This document shows positions 44,946 through 53,763 of a stretch of 63,443 bases of DNA, piece by piece. Origin of the DNA: Ignavibacteriaceae bacterium (GTDB lineage: Bacteria; Bacteroidota; Ignavibacteria; Ignavibacteriales; Ignavibacteriaceae); contig JACAFC010000076.1 in NCBI GenBank assembly GCA_013388515.1, positions 1 through 63,443 of the forward strand, read 5' to 3'. Made by a program: the position numbers and the translations under genes. The stretch's first letter is position 1; every line of letters starts with the position of its first letter. The notes under the pieces are model-generated. The model saw only the letters and a program-made list of their open reading frames with translations. It did no database searches and was not told the DNA's origin.

Positions 44946-45580
44946 TTTTTTAGTTTATCTGCAATTGGCAACCAAATTAAATTTGCACTCAATACACCCC
45001 AAAGAGTAGCAATGAATGCAGTTGCAATGTTTTTTATTAAAGTATTGGGGTCCGCTCCTGCATGAGATAATGCCATTATTAGTCCCATAACGGTTCCTAA
45101 AATTCCCATTGTAGGGGCGTATCCACCCATTTTGGTAAAAATAAAAATATTAGTGTAGTGCCTTTCTTGAATTGTTTTCATTTCCAGTTCGGCAAGGTCT
45201 TGTAATGCTTCAGGGTCGGTTCCGTCTACAGCATTTCTCATTAATTTTCGAAAGAAGAAATCCTCTATTTTATTGATGTCTTTTTCTAGAGCAAGTAATC
45301 CTTCTCTTCTAGATTTATATGAGAACTGCACAAGAGTGTTAATTATTCCTCTCTTGTCATAGTGTTTTGGTACTATTGCAATTTTGATAAAGCGAAACAA
45401 TTTCAAAAAACTATCTAGCCCAAAACCTATAATTACAGCAGCAAAAGTACCGCCAAATACAATAATAATTGGCGGAATAAGAAATAAAGCATTAAAAGAG
45501 CCGCCTTCAAGAAAAAAAGCGCCAAAGATTGAGAACAAACCTAACAATAATCCATGAAGCGTACTGTATTTTGAAATCAT
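44804..45580 (-). CDS. motA: Flagellar stator protein MotA (set 2)
   Basis: A 258-residue MotA. Membrane segments are at about 8-25, 32-50, 148-170 ('GGYAPTMGILGTVMGLIMAL') and 180-202; the cytoplasmic loop is between TM2 and TM3. The C-terminus 'EIPALVKSRLVSMLPQREQ' is typical of the family, so the stop at 44804 is likely genuine despite the motB overlap. It is distinct from set 1 (no TMAHG motif in the first span), so the organism probably runs two stator types, perhaps with different ions. It overlaps flgL by 4 bp. Confidence 0.92.
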   Translation of the reverse strand: MISKYSTLHGLLLGLFSIFGAFFLEGGSFNALFLIPPIIIVFGGTFAAVIIGFGLDSFLKLFRFIKIAIVPKHYDKRGIINTLVQFSYKSRREGLLALEKDINKIEDFFFRKLMRNAVDGTDPEALQDLAELEMKTIQERHYTNIFIFTKMGGYAPTMGILGTVMGLIMALSHAGADPNTLIKNIATAFIATLWGVLSANLIWLPIADKLKKCHQEEKQMMELSLQGVLALQSGEIPALVKSRLVSMLPQREQEEVIR

Positions 45581-46830
45581 AAGTAGTCAAGTAAAGATTG
45601 CGGAAGAATCATTGCCGCCATTTTTTGTGATATCTGCAATAAATATTCTTGGTTCTGCAAATCGACAATAGCTTTTGCTTGATCTACTCCATTTTCAGCA
45701 TCCGAAAGTTCTTGCAGATTATAAGTCTGCTGGTTGAGCATTCCCTCTATTGTCGAAATTTGATTTAAAGCATTTCCGGCATCAGTAAGCTTACTAACAA
45801 CATTGGATAGAAAATTTTCAACCGAGGCTTTTTCTTCAGCTGAAGGTAAAATACCATTTCTAAGATTAGTGCTTATTCGTTTTAAAGTATTAAAAATATC
45901 GGTTTGCTGATTTGCAGTTAAGTTCACAGATGCTGCTGAATCTTTTTCAGTTAAAGATTGTAAATTGATAGAAAAGTGAATTCGGTTTGAAGGTACATTT
46001 ATGTCAAAAACACCATTTTGCGAACCATCGATTGAAATCAATTGTCCATTTGATGAATTAAAAATTACTTCCTTTGCAGCAGGTGAACTTGAAAATACCG
46101 ATGTTCCTGTACCATCTAAAATATCATAACTAAGCTGATATGTATTATCAGCGGTTTTTACAAGTGAAGTATTTAATTGATATTGATTTCCGTAATTATC
46201 ATAAACAGATTGTGTATTATTAATTGTACTGCCTGCTACGGCATTCGCATCAACCCTGCCGTTAAATGATACTACTGTACCAAAAACACTTGAGCCGGTT
46301 ATGTTTATTTGCTGGGTAACGCTCTGTGTGAACCGAACAGTCATTTTACCATTTGTATTGGTTAGGGTTTCTATTGTTTGATTATCGCTTGAGTTGCCGT
46401 AAGGCATTGAGGAATAATCAGTACCACCGAAAATGTATTTACCGTCTGTTTTGGAATTTGCATAATCCAAAATCATTGAAAGCGAGTTATCTATAATATC
46501 GGCATAAAGATTTAAATCACTTTGATTTAATGGATTATCCAGTTCGACAAACTTATTTACTACGCTTTGTACTTCGCTTTGAATAGATTCTAAAGCAAAA
46601 ATAGTTTCGTTCAAAAATAATGAGCTGTTTTGAACATTCTTTTTGAATGTTTCATTCTGCCCTAGCTGATCTGAAATTCGCAAAAGTTTTGAAGTACCTA
46701 CCGGTGAATCAGACGGCTTGGATATTTTTTCCCCCGTTAAAATTTGCTGATTAATTTTGGCAATTTTTTCTTTAATGTCATTAAAGTGACTAATGTAATT
46801 GTTCGATAATAATAAATCACTCACTCGCAT
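45577..46830 (-). CDS. flgL: Flagellar hook-filament junction protein FlgL
   Basis: A 417-residue protein of the flagellin/FlgL family. The N-terminal D0/D1 part contains 'QILTGEKISKPSDSPVGTSK', the classic junction signature, and 'DGKYIFGGTDYSSMPYG'. The C-terminal helices read 'INQISTIEGMLNQQTYNLQE' to 'AAMILPQSLLDYL'. It is exported by the flagellar type III system and joins FlgK to the filament. It shares one base with flgK upstream (TAATG). Confidence 0.93.
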   Translation of the reverse strand: MRVSDLLLSNNYISHFNDIKEKIAKINQQILTGEKISKPSDSPVGTSKLLRISDQLGQNETFKKNVQNSSLFLNETIFALESIQSEVQSVVNKFVELDNPLNQSDLNLYADIIDNSLSMILDYANSKTDGKYIFGGTDYSSMPYGNSSDNQTIETLTNTNGKMTVRFTQSVTQQINITGSSVFGTVVSFNGRVDANAVAGSTINNTQSVYDNYGNQYQLNTSLVKTADNTYQLSYDILDGTGTSVFSSSPAAKEVIFNSSNGQLISIDGSQNGVFDINVPSNRIHFSINLQSLTEKDSAASVNLTANQQTDIFNTLKRISTNLRNGILPSAEEKASVENFLSNVVSKLTDAGNALNQISTIEGMLNQQTYNLQELSDAENGVDQAKAIVDLQNQEYLLQISQKMAAMILPQSLLDYL

Positions 46831-48185
46831 TAGACCATCTCCAGTATTGTTTTAAGAATTTCATCAGCCACGGTAATTAACTTTGCCGATGCTTCATAAG
46901 TTCTTTGAAATTTTAGAACATTAGTCATTTCTTCATCTATTGAAACACCTGACTGGGAGGCTTGCTGATCTTCAAGCTGATTTATTACAAGTAGGTTTGC
47001 TTCAGCATAATTGGATTGAAGTAATCCATCATTTCCTAAAGTGTTTATTAAAACAGAATATGATTCACTGATTGTAGAACCGTTAATTAATTTTGCATCA
47101 GTTAGTTGTGAGATTCGAAGTGCAATTTCTCCATTACCTTCAGTTCCATCTGCAGATATGGCAATTTTATTAACGTCATTGATAATTTCCGGATTTACTG
47201 TAAGAATTCCATTTTCATAACTTTCAAAAAACTTGATGCCAGTTTCCTGAGGGTTTGTGATTGAGTAACCCTTCATATGTTCGGAGTTAATAGAATTCAT
47301 TAAGGTATTAACTACTTCATCAAGTTTCTCTTTATACTTTGGAATTTTTTGTGAGTAAACCTCAGATAAACCGCTTAATTCACCGCCTGTTAATATCACA
47401 GGATAAGCTCCGTCTTTAACCTGCAGTTGAAGATTTCCGTTCTTTTCCACCATTGTAAATTCAGTTGAGTGCATTCTATCAACTGCTAATGCTCCGCCGA
47501 TTGAAATACTAACTGAATTAGTATTATCTACTGAAACATTAATATTTACCAGCTTGCTTAAGTCACTTATTAATTGATCTCTTTTGTCAAGGATGTCGTT
47601 TACGGATAACCCGCTGTTTGAGTTGTTGAATTGTTCAATGTTTAGTTGGTGAATTTCCTTTAGTAAAGTATTAACCTCGGTTACTTTGTGTTGAAATTCA
47701 TTCATTATATCACCCTTAAGAACATCAATCGATTCGTTAACCGAGTTTACTTTTGCAGCAAGATTATTTGCCGCATTTAGTACGTTTGTTCTTAATGGTG
47801 CAGAATTTGGAGTAACTGAAAGTTCATTAAAACTGCTAAAAAGAGAAGTGATTAAATTTGATATACCAAGATCCGATGGTTCTGAGAAGATTTTTTCAAT
47901 GTCTCCAATTAATTGGCTTTGCCTATTGCTATTTGAATAATTGGGATTTGTATTAATTAAATGTGCATCAATCAATGAATCACGAACACGTTGAACATCT
48001 CCAATTTTAACTCCGTTTCCCCAAACTGTACCTGCGCCGCGGTCGGAAGAATCAGTTTCAAAAAGAATCCTTTGACGGGAGTAAAACGGATTTGAAGCAT
48101 TAGCAATATTGTGAGACGTTACTTCCAGAGCACGTCTGTAAACTGCTAAACTTCTCGATGAAATGTCGAATATTTTTGTTAACAT
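46830..48185 (-). CDS. flgK: Flagellar hook-associated protein 1 FlgK
   Basis: A 451-residue protein. It starts with the rod/hook-type N-terminal motif 'EVTSHNIANASNPFYSRQRI'. A central variable domain follows, and the C-terminal 'VSIDEEMTNVLKFQRTYEAS' is the hallmark HAP1 end. It caps the hook and starts the filament junction. It is preceded by flgN, its likely export chaperone gene, with an 8-bp gap. Confidence 0.95.
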   Translation of the reverse strand: MLTKIFDISSRSLAVYRRALEVTSHNIANASNPFYSRQRILFETDSSDRGAGTVWGNGVKIGDVQRVRDSLIDAHLINTNPNYSNSNRQSQLIGDIEKIFSEPSDLGISNLITSLFSSFNELSVTPNSAPLRTNVLNAANNLAAKVNSVNESIDVLKGDIMNEFQHKVTEVNTLLKEIHQLNIEQFNNSNSGLSVNDILDKRDQLISDLSKLVNINVSVDNTNSVSISIGGALAVDRMHSTEFTMVEKNGNLQLQVKDGAYPVILTGGELSGLSEVYSQKIPKYKEKLDEVVNTLMNSINSEHMKGYSITNPQETGIKFFESYENGILTVNPEIINDVNKIAISADGTEGNGEIALRISQLTDAKLINGSTISESYSVLINTLGNDGLLQSNYAEANLLVINQLEDQQASQSGVSIDEEMTNVLKFQRTYEASAKLITVADEILKTILEMV

Positions 48186-48193
48186 AATTAAGT

Positions 48194-48649
48194 CTAAACT
48201 TTCTTATCAAAAAAATTATCTTTCCTAGACCCAAGCAAATTCCTAAGCAAATCTTTAATGAAATTCCGTGAATTATTTATTAAAATCGAGTTTTGAGAAT
48301 TCAAATACATTACCTGTCCGACGTTCTCTGTTAATTGCTTTCTCAATAATAGAAATGCCTCATATATTGAGGGGTCGGCTTCGCTCATTTTCTCAGAAAT
48401 TAAATCCATTGCATCTTCAAGTTCACAATTTAAATTTTCTTGGTTGATTAAATCTTTTATTGCGTTAGTTCGCTCAATTTCCTTCAGCTTTAAACGATGA
48501 AGAATTTTTTCTTCTCTCTCAACTTGTTCTTCAAGGTTTTCTATGTCGCTTGAAACGATAAATTTTTGAATTTTTTTGAGAGTAATTATTAATTCTTCAA
48601 GATTGTTGGCCTGATCAGCCATCAATTGTATTAAGCTGTTTTCTTGCAT
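48194..48649 (-). CDS. flgN: FlgN-like flagellar export chaperone
   Basis: The ATG at 48649 has GAGGAAA seven bases upstream and gives 151 residues ('MQENSLIQLMADQANNLEEL'); a TTG five codons earlier is less likely. The protein is nearly all helical and coiled, with the FlgN-type pattern of a long helical hairpin. Position between flgJ and flgK supports the call; sequence signatures of FlgN are weak. It should bind FlgK and FlgL before export. It overlaps the end of flgJ by 35 bp. Confidence 0.8.
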   Translation of the reverse strand: MQENSLIQLMADQANNLEELIITLKKIQKFIVSSDIENLEEQVEREEKILHRLKLKEIERTNAIKDLINQENLNCELEDAMDLISEKMSEADPSIYEAFLLLRKQLTENVGQVMYLNSQNSILINNSRNFIKDLLRNLLGSRKDNFFDKKV

Positions 48650-49454
48650 ACGATTTTTCCTCAAAATTCTTTAAATACGCTAATACGCGATTAATGTAGT
48701 TTTTCGTCTCTTTATACGGAGGTATTCCATTAAATTCTTCAACTCTAGCTGGCCCGGCGTTGTACCCAGCCAAAGCGAGCTTAATATCGCCATTATATTG
48801 TCGAAGCAATTGGGCTAAATATTTAGTGCCACCCATGATATTTTCTTTAGGATCCCAAACGTTTTTAATTCCCAAAATTTCTGCCGTTGGGTCAATTATT
48901 TGCATTAAACCCTTAGCATTTGCCGAGGATAGGGCATTCTCTTTGGCAGCGGATTCTGCAAGAATTACAGATTTTATTAAGTCCCTATTTACGCCAAATT
49001 TTGCCGAAGCTTCATCAATTAAGTCCTCGTATTTACTCAATCTAGAAATAGCTGAATTTGAAGGTTTGGCGGAAGGAATCTCTGGTTCTTTGTTATTTAG
49101 TTCAATTTTAGGACTTAACTCCTTTGGCCTTATTTTTAAGTTGAGAAGCTCCTTGCTCAATTCCTCGCCGGTTATGTTTTTGAAAATCTGGTTGGCAATT
49201 CCCATTCCCTGACCTTCGGACATTTTAGATGCAAGCTCAAATTGAAATATTGAGTCGAAAAAATCACCGCCAAAGCTATTTTCGCCAAACATACCTTCGG
49301 TTGTTTGGTTCATACTTTTTATCATCATAGATGTTAAAAGACTTTCGAACTGCTTTGAAGCTTGGGCAAGCTTTTGCTTTTCATCTGCTGAATAGTTTTT
49401 CAGCGTTTGAGACGATGAGAGGTGCTTAAGTTCGTTGGTTACTTTTAAATTCAT
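48615..49454 (-). CDS. flgJ: FlgJ-like rod-binding protein fused to SLT lytic transglycosylase
   Basis: About 279 residues from the ATG at 49454 (a TTG at 49463 directly follows the flgI stop). Residues about 20-100 are the rod-binding domain ('ASKQFESLLTSMMIKSMNQT'). Residues about 150-270 are an SLT lytic transglycosylase domain: catalytic Glu in 'VILAESAAKENALSS', then 'ANAKGLMQIIDPTAE' and 'LAGYNAGPARVEEF'. Enteric FlgJ uses a glucosaminidase (GH73) domain instead, so this is a different peptidoglycan-cutting fusion. It clears cell wall for rod assembly in the periplasm. Confidence 0.9.
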   Translation of the reverse strand: MNLKVTNELKHLSSSQTLKNYSADEKQKLAQASKQFESLLTSMMIKSMNQTTEGMFGENSFGGDFFDSIFQFELASKMSEGQGMGIANQIFKNITGEELSKELLNLKIRPKELSPKIELNNKEPEIPSAKPSNSAISRLSKYEDLIDEASAKFGVNRDLIKSVILAESAAKENALSSANAKGLMQIIDPTAEILGIKNVWDPKENIMGGTKYLAQLLRQYNGDIKLALAGYNAGPARVEEFNGIPPYKETKNYINRVLAYLKNFEEKSYARKQLNTIDG

Positions 49455-49463
49455 AATGCTCAA

Positions 49464-50558
49464 CTAGATAATTACCAATTCTGCTATTAAGGCGCCGGCT
49501 TCTTTTAATGCTTGAAAGATTGCTATAACCTCTTTGGGGGTTACTTTAAGTGAATTTAATGCGGATGCAACTTCTTGAACATTAGAGGCTCCTTGAATTG
49601 CGATTGTATTTGTAGAATCTTGGGATGCAAAAGGAATAAAGTTATCTACAACTGCAGTACTTCCACTAGAGAAAGCGCCTGGCTGTGATATTATTGGGAA
49701 ATTTTTTATTGTTAAGTTAAGACTGCCATGAGTTATTGAGACAGGTTTAATGATCACATTGCTTCCGGCTACAACTGTTCCGGTTCGCTCATTCAATACC
49801 ACTTTTGCAATGTAATCGGTTTGAACATTTAGTGCTTCCATTTCGGCAAGAAAACCTACAATATCATTTTGTCTTTCTTGGGGGACTTTTACTCTAATTT
49901 CTGATGCATCAACTGAAATTGCTGCGCTATCTCCAAATTGGCTATTAATTGCTCTTGTTACATTATTTGAAGTAGTTAGATCAGGTACTTTAAGAAATAC
50001 ACTAACTAGCTGCTTATTGATTGGATTTTGTGGCAGAGTTTCCTTTAAAACCCCGCCTTGTGGAACTCTTCCTGTTAAAGAGTGATTCTTTAAAATCCTG
50101 CTTCCTGTTGGTGTATTAAAATCGTATCCACCAATTGAAATAGGACCCTGTCCAAATGCATAAACTTCTCCTGTGATTCCCGAAAGGGGAGTTAAAAGTA
50201 AAGTTCCTCCCAGCAGACTGGTTGCATCGCCTAATGAAGATACAGTAATATCAAATTTATTACCTGGTTTAGCGTTTGAGCTAAGGTTAGCTACTACCAT
50301 CACTGCTGCAGCATTCCTTGTTCTAACGTCGGTTTGAGGTACAGTAATTCCAAACCTTTTTAACATACTTGTAACAGATTGCATTGTGAATTGGGTTCGG
50401 TAACTATCACCTGTTCCTGCTAAACCAACAACTAAACCATACCCGATGATTTGTTCTGAGTTGTCACCGGAAATTGTGCAAATATCTTTTATCCTCTGTG
50501 AATATATTATAGAAGATGACAGAAGGTATATAATTAAAATTGATTTGAATGTTTTCAT
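49464..50558 (-). CDS. flgI: Flagellar P-ring protein FlgI
   Basis: The ATG at 50558 gives a proper signal peptide 'MKTFKSILIIYLLSSSIIYS' (364 residues); the frame extends 13 codons up but that start hides the signal. Conserved stretches include 'IIGYGLVVGLAGTGD' and 'NAAAVMVVANL', and the C-terminal 'LNSLKVTPKEVIAIFQALKE'. It forms the P-ring in the peptidoglycan layer. It follows flgH by 5 bp. Confidence 0.95.
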   Translation of the reverse strand: MKTFKSILIIYLLSSSIIYSQRIKDICTISGDNSEQIIGYGLVVGLAGTGDSYRTQFTMQSVTSMLKRFGITVPQTDVRTRNAAAVMVVANLSSNAKPGNKFDITVSSLGDATSLLGGTLLLTPLSGITGEVYAFGQGPISIGGYDFNTPTGSRILKNHSLTGRVPQGGVLKETLPQNPINKQLVSVFLKVPDLTTSNNVTRAINSQFGDSAAISVDASEIRVKVPQERQNDIVGFLAEMEALNVQTDYIAKVVLNERTGTVVAGSNVIIKPVSITHGSLNLTIKNFPIISQPGAFSSGSTAVVDNFIPFASQDSTNTIAIQGASNVQEVASALNSLKVTPKEVIAIFQALKEAGALIAELVII

Positions 50559-50563
50559 AGAAT

Positions 50564-51133
50564 TTAGAATATCCAATGTAAAAATTTTGTTAACCATCCT
50601 GGCGACTGTGAATCCTGAATTAAACCATTGCCTTCAAATGATATTTCAGCATTTGAAATATTATAGGACAGAACTGAATTATCTGGTCTAACATCAGTTG
50701 TTCTTACAACACCTTTAATTGAGATGATTTGTTCCTCGCCATTAATATTTAGTTTTTTGTTCCCGCTTATAACCAAATTGCCGTTACTTAATACAGAGTC
50801 AATTGTTGCACTAATTTTAGTTTGGATTACACCAGTAGTTTTAGTTGATCCGTTTCCATTGAACTCGTTGTTTGTGCCAATCTTTGCATCAACATTGGGG
50901 ATGTCGGTTCCACTTACAGATCCGCTGACCCCTAACCCCAAATCACTGGATTTTCCTGTATTCTTTTCGGCATTGTTTGATGCTAATGAAGACTCAACTA
51001 CTATAATGGTGATGGCATCTCCAATTTGTCCTGCCTTTTGATCTGCAAACAATGAGTAATATGCATTTTTTCTCATGTTCTGAGGGCATGCTGCAGTTAT
51101 TAAGAATAATACAATTATTAATGTTTTTTTCAT
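50564..51133 (-). CDS. flgH: Flagellar L-ring lipoprotein FlgH
   Basis: A 189-residue lipoprotein: signal ending 'LFLITAAC' with a good lipobox and Cys16. Typical FlgH motifs: 'YYSLFADQKAGQIGDAITII', 'VLSNGNLVISGNKKLNINGE' and 'GVVRTTDVRPDNSV'. It forms the outer-membrane L-ring, confirming a Gram-negative envelope. It lies between flgA (3-bp gap) and flgI. Confidence 0.94.
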   Translation of the reverse strand: MKKTLIIVLFLITAACPQNMRKNAYYSLFADQKAGQIGDAITIIVVESSLASNNAEKNTGKSSDLGLGVSGSVSGTDIPNVDAKIGTNNEFNGNGSTKTTGVIQTKISATIDSVLSNGNLVISGNKKLNINGEEQIISIKGVVRTTDVRPDNSVLSYNISNAEISFEGNGLIQDSQSPGWLTKFLHWIF

Positions 51134-51136
51134 GGC

Positions 51137-51775
51137 TTATTCAACTTGTACTTTTTTTGAATCAATTACTTTTGCTTTGAAAATTCTGTTATTGCAAACT
51201 ATCTGAATTATTTCTCCTTCGGTACCGTGCTGCCTGGCAACTGCATCTGCAGTAACAACTACATGATTTAAGTTTACTTCGGCTAAAATTTTATCTCCAG
51301 CATTAATTGTAGGAATTTGTTCAACACATTCTTCTTTAAGAATTTCTCCCTTGCCAATTAGTGAAGTACTTCGCTTTGAGTTTAAAGGATGTTTGGAGGT
51401 CCAAAGCTTACCATTTTCAGAATTAAAGTTGATAATTTTTTTATCGAAATACGTGGAATCAAGTATTTCGTTTTTTTTGATTACTCTATTTGCTACTAAT
51501 GCTTCATAATATAAATTGAGTTTTATGTTAATGTACCATTTATTCAATTTCGAATTTCGCTTGATATATACTGGGATAATTGCTGAACCTTTTCCTAAAA
51601 TTGGGCTGCTTTCTTTGTCTAGTTCTATACTTTCATAATTTTTCGGCAAATCAGTAAAAATAACTTCTACTTGTTTACAATCTGGATATAAACGTGTAAA
51701 GTATTCAGTTATATCTCTTTTTAAAGATTGTGCAAGCAAAGGCAAAGAAAGCAATATGAAAATGAAAATTCTCAA
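51137..51775 (-). CDS. flgA: Flagellar P-ring assembly chaperone FlgA
   Basis: A 212-residue exported protein. The start is TTG at 51775, needed to include the signal peptide ('LRIFIFILLSLPLLAQ', first residue Met when used as start); no ATG is nearby, and GAGAGG lies upstream within the end of flgG. The SAF domain is clear in 'NRVIKKNEILDSTYF' and the C-terminal 'ADAVARQHGTEGEIIQIVC' is typical. It helps FlgI polymerise in the periplasm. Confidence 0.88.
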   Translation of the reverse strand: MRIFIFILLSLPLLAQSLKRDITEYFTRLYPDCKQVEVIFTDLPKNYESIELDKESSPILGKGSAIIPVYIKRNSKLNKWYINIKLNLYYEALVANRVIKKNEILDSTYFDKKIINFNSENGKLWTSKHPLNSKRSTSLIGKGEILKEECVEQIPTINAGDKILAEVNLNHVVVTADAVARQHGTEGEIIQIVCNNRIFKAKVIDSKKVQVE

Positions 51776-51782
51776 GTTATCG

Positions 51783-52583
51783 TTATCCTCTCTTAAGATT
51801 ACTTGCCATAGTCATCATTTCTTCAACGGTTTTAACGGTTTTACTATTCATTTCGTAAGCTCGTTGTGCAGTAATCATTGATATCATCTCTTCCACCACA
51901 TCAACGTTTGAGGATTCCAGAAAACCTTGATGAATTTCTCCAAAATCGTCTAATCCAGGAGTACCAAGAATTGGTTTTCCGCTCGACTCAGTTTCAGCAT
52001 ATAGATTGTCTCCAAGTGCATTTAATCCTCCGGGATTAAGAAATCTAACTAGTTGAATGGTTCCTAGAGGTACTTTATCGCCATTTGTTTCCAGCAATTC
52101 AATTGTACCATCTCGAGAGATTGAAACACCGGCGGCAGTGTCTCCAATGTTCACTTCGGGGTCGAGTAAATAGCCGCTGCTTGTAACTAAATTACCATCT
52201 GAATTAACTTTAAACGAACCATCACGCGTATAAACTATAGAGCCGTCAATTTTTCTTATTTGAAAAAAACCATTTCCTTGAATAGCCAAATCGAATGGAT
52301 TATTTGTGGGAGTAATATCGCCTTGTAAAAATATTTTTTGAGATGAAGAGGGTTTCACTCCATTACCTACTTGGACTGATTCAGTTGGCGAACTTGTTGT
52401 ACCGGGTGTGCTTGAGTTTATAGGATTAACAAGCACCTGCTGATACATTAAATCTTGAAATTCAGCTTTATTTTTTTTGTAAGACGTTGTATTCATATTA
52501 GCAATGTTGTTAGATATTATCTCAACATTTAACTGTTGTGCATACATTCCAGAAGCTGCTGTTCTTAGTGCTCTATTTCCCAT
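51783..52583 (-). CDS. flgG: Distal rod protein FlgG
   Basis: A 266-residue rod protein. N-terminal 'MGNRALRTAASGMYAQQLNV' and 'SNNIANMNTTSYKKNKAEFQ', then 'FDLAIQGNGFFQI', and the C-terminal 'SNVDVVEEMISMITAQRAYE' are hallmark FlgG sequences. It forms the distal rod spanning peptidoglycan and outer membrane. It follows flgF by 8 bp. Confidence 0.95.
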   Translation of the reverse strand: MGNRALRTAASGMYAQQLNVEIISNNIANMNTTSYKKNKAEFQDLMYQQVLVNPINSSTPGTTSSPTESVQVGNGVKPSSSQKIFLQGDITPTNNPFDLAIQGNGFFQIRKIDGSIVYTRDGSFKVNSDGNLVTSSGYLLDPEVNIGDTAAGVSISRDGTIELLETNGDKVPLGTIQLVRFLNPGGLNALGDNLYAETESSGKPILGTPGLDDFGEIHQGFLESSNVDVVEEMISMITAQRAYEMNSKTVKTVEEMMTMASNLKRG

Positions 52584-52591
52584 AAAACCTC

Positions 52592-53299
52592 CTATACTCT
52601 TCCAATTTCATTTGATTTTTCTAACGAGTGATCTAAATATGTAACCATTTTATACGATGTCTCGTAATCCTTTGATATAGTTATCATGTTTTCCATTTCT
52701 TGAATAGGGTTAACGTTTGATTCCTCAAGATATCCTTGCAGAATTTGATATTCATTACTATCAAGTATAGTCTCAACACTTTCTGTTGGGTTGAAGTTTA
52801 GCCCTAGCTTTCTTTTGTCATACTCTTCGGGGCTTATTTTAACTATCATTATTTCATCAATGCTCGATTCGCCGAGTTTGATCTCGCCTTGCCGTGTAAT
52901 CAGAATTGAATTTTGATCTTCCAAGATATAATCCGATAAGTTTATCTCTCCCTTTTTTCCCATTACCTTATGCCCTGTTTCGTTAACAAGAAACCCATCA
53001 TCCGAGATTTTGAATTTACCATTCCGTGAATATTCGTAGCCATTTTCTGTTTTAAGAACAAACTCACCTTCACCGGAAATTGCCAAGTCGAGCGGATTAG
53101 ATGTTTTGAATACTTCTCCTTGATATAAATCAACAGAACTTTTTATTTTTGGCTCACTTACACTTGAAAGAATTTCTGAGAAAGTTCCTTCACGCTTAAA
53201 TCCTATGGTATTCAGATTAGCAAGATTATTTGCAATAATTTCCATATTCTTATTTGCAGACTGCATACCGCGAGCTGATTGAAAAATTCCTTTAATCAT
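52592..53299 (-). CDS. flgF: Proximal rod protein FlgF (FlgG-like)
   Basis: A 235-residue rod/hook-family protein: 'NMEIIANNLANLNTIGFKRE', 'NPLDLAISGEGEFVLKTENG' and C-terminal 'SNVNPIQEMENMITISKDYE'. Shorter than FlgG and located just upstream of it, as FlgF is. It lies 11 bp after the 150-residue membrane protein gene. Confidence 0.87.
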   Translation of the reverse strand: MIKGIFQSARGMQSANKNMEIIANNLANLNTIGFKREGTFSEILSSVSEPKIKSSVDLYQGEVFKTSNPLDLAISGEGEFVLKTENGYEYSRNGKFKISDDGFLVNETGHKVMGKKGEINLSDYILEDQNSILITRQGEIKLGESSIDEIMIVKISPEEYDKRKLGLNFNPTESVETILDSNEYQILQGYLEESNVNPIQEMENMITISKDYETSYKMVTYLDHSLEKSNEIGRV

Positions 53300-53310
53300 C
53301 TAGATTCCTA

Positions 53311-53763
53311 TTATTTAAATTTCTTTGAGCTTGATTGAATTTTGGCTGCCAAAATCAATTCACCTGTGCCTATTCCAAGTTTCTTAGCTTTTTTTGTAAA
53401 CAACATTTTAAGATTTTCGTTCTCAGAGGGAATCCTGTTCAATAATTTTTTCCGCTGTACTTGGAGTTTTATGTCATTATAACTTCCTAATTTCTCAGAG
53501 CGAAGAAGAGAAACATTATACTTGAAATCTGCAAGTTTCTTTTTTGTTTTGCTTTTCTTTTTATATGTAAAAACCATGGCAACGGAAATAACTACTGAGA
53601 ATAGTATTAAAATGCCAATTAAATTTTGCGAACCTGCATGGACAATTTCATAACCCTTAATTAAGGGCTGAGCATTTTCAGAACCTGTGATATTTGCAGA
53701 AAACCATCTCTCCATTGCAGCTAAACAAATAATAATTGTAATACTCAATAATATTTTTTTCAT
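53311..53763 (-). CDS. Membrane protein of unknown function in flagellar operon
   Basis: A 150-residue protein. An N-terminal hydrophobic segment (about 3-16, possibly a signal peptide) and a second span at about 48-66 ('LIGILILFSVVISVAMVFTY') are followed by a basic cytoplasmic tail of about 80 residues ('YKKKSKTKKKLADFK' onward, 'TKKAKKLGIGTGELILAAKI'). The topology resembles FliO (short periplasmic part, one span, basic tail), but no sequence motif secures this. It overlaps the kinase-like gene upstream by one base (TAATG), so it is part of the operon. Call left open. Confidence 0.65.
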   Translation of the reverse strand: MKKILLSITIIICLAAMERWFSANITGSENAQPLIKGYEIVHAGSQNLIGILILFSVVISVAMVFTYKKKSKTKKKLADFKYNVSLLRSEKLGSYNDIKLQVQRKKLLNRIPSENENLKMLFTKKAKKLGIGTGELILAAKIQSSSKKFK

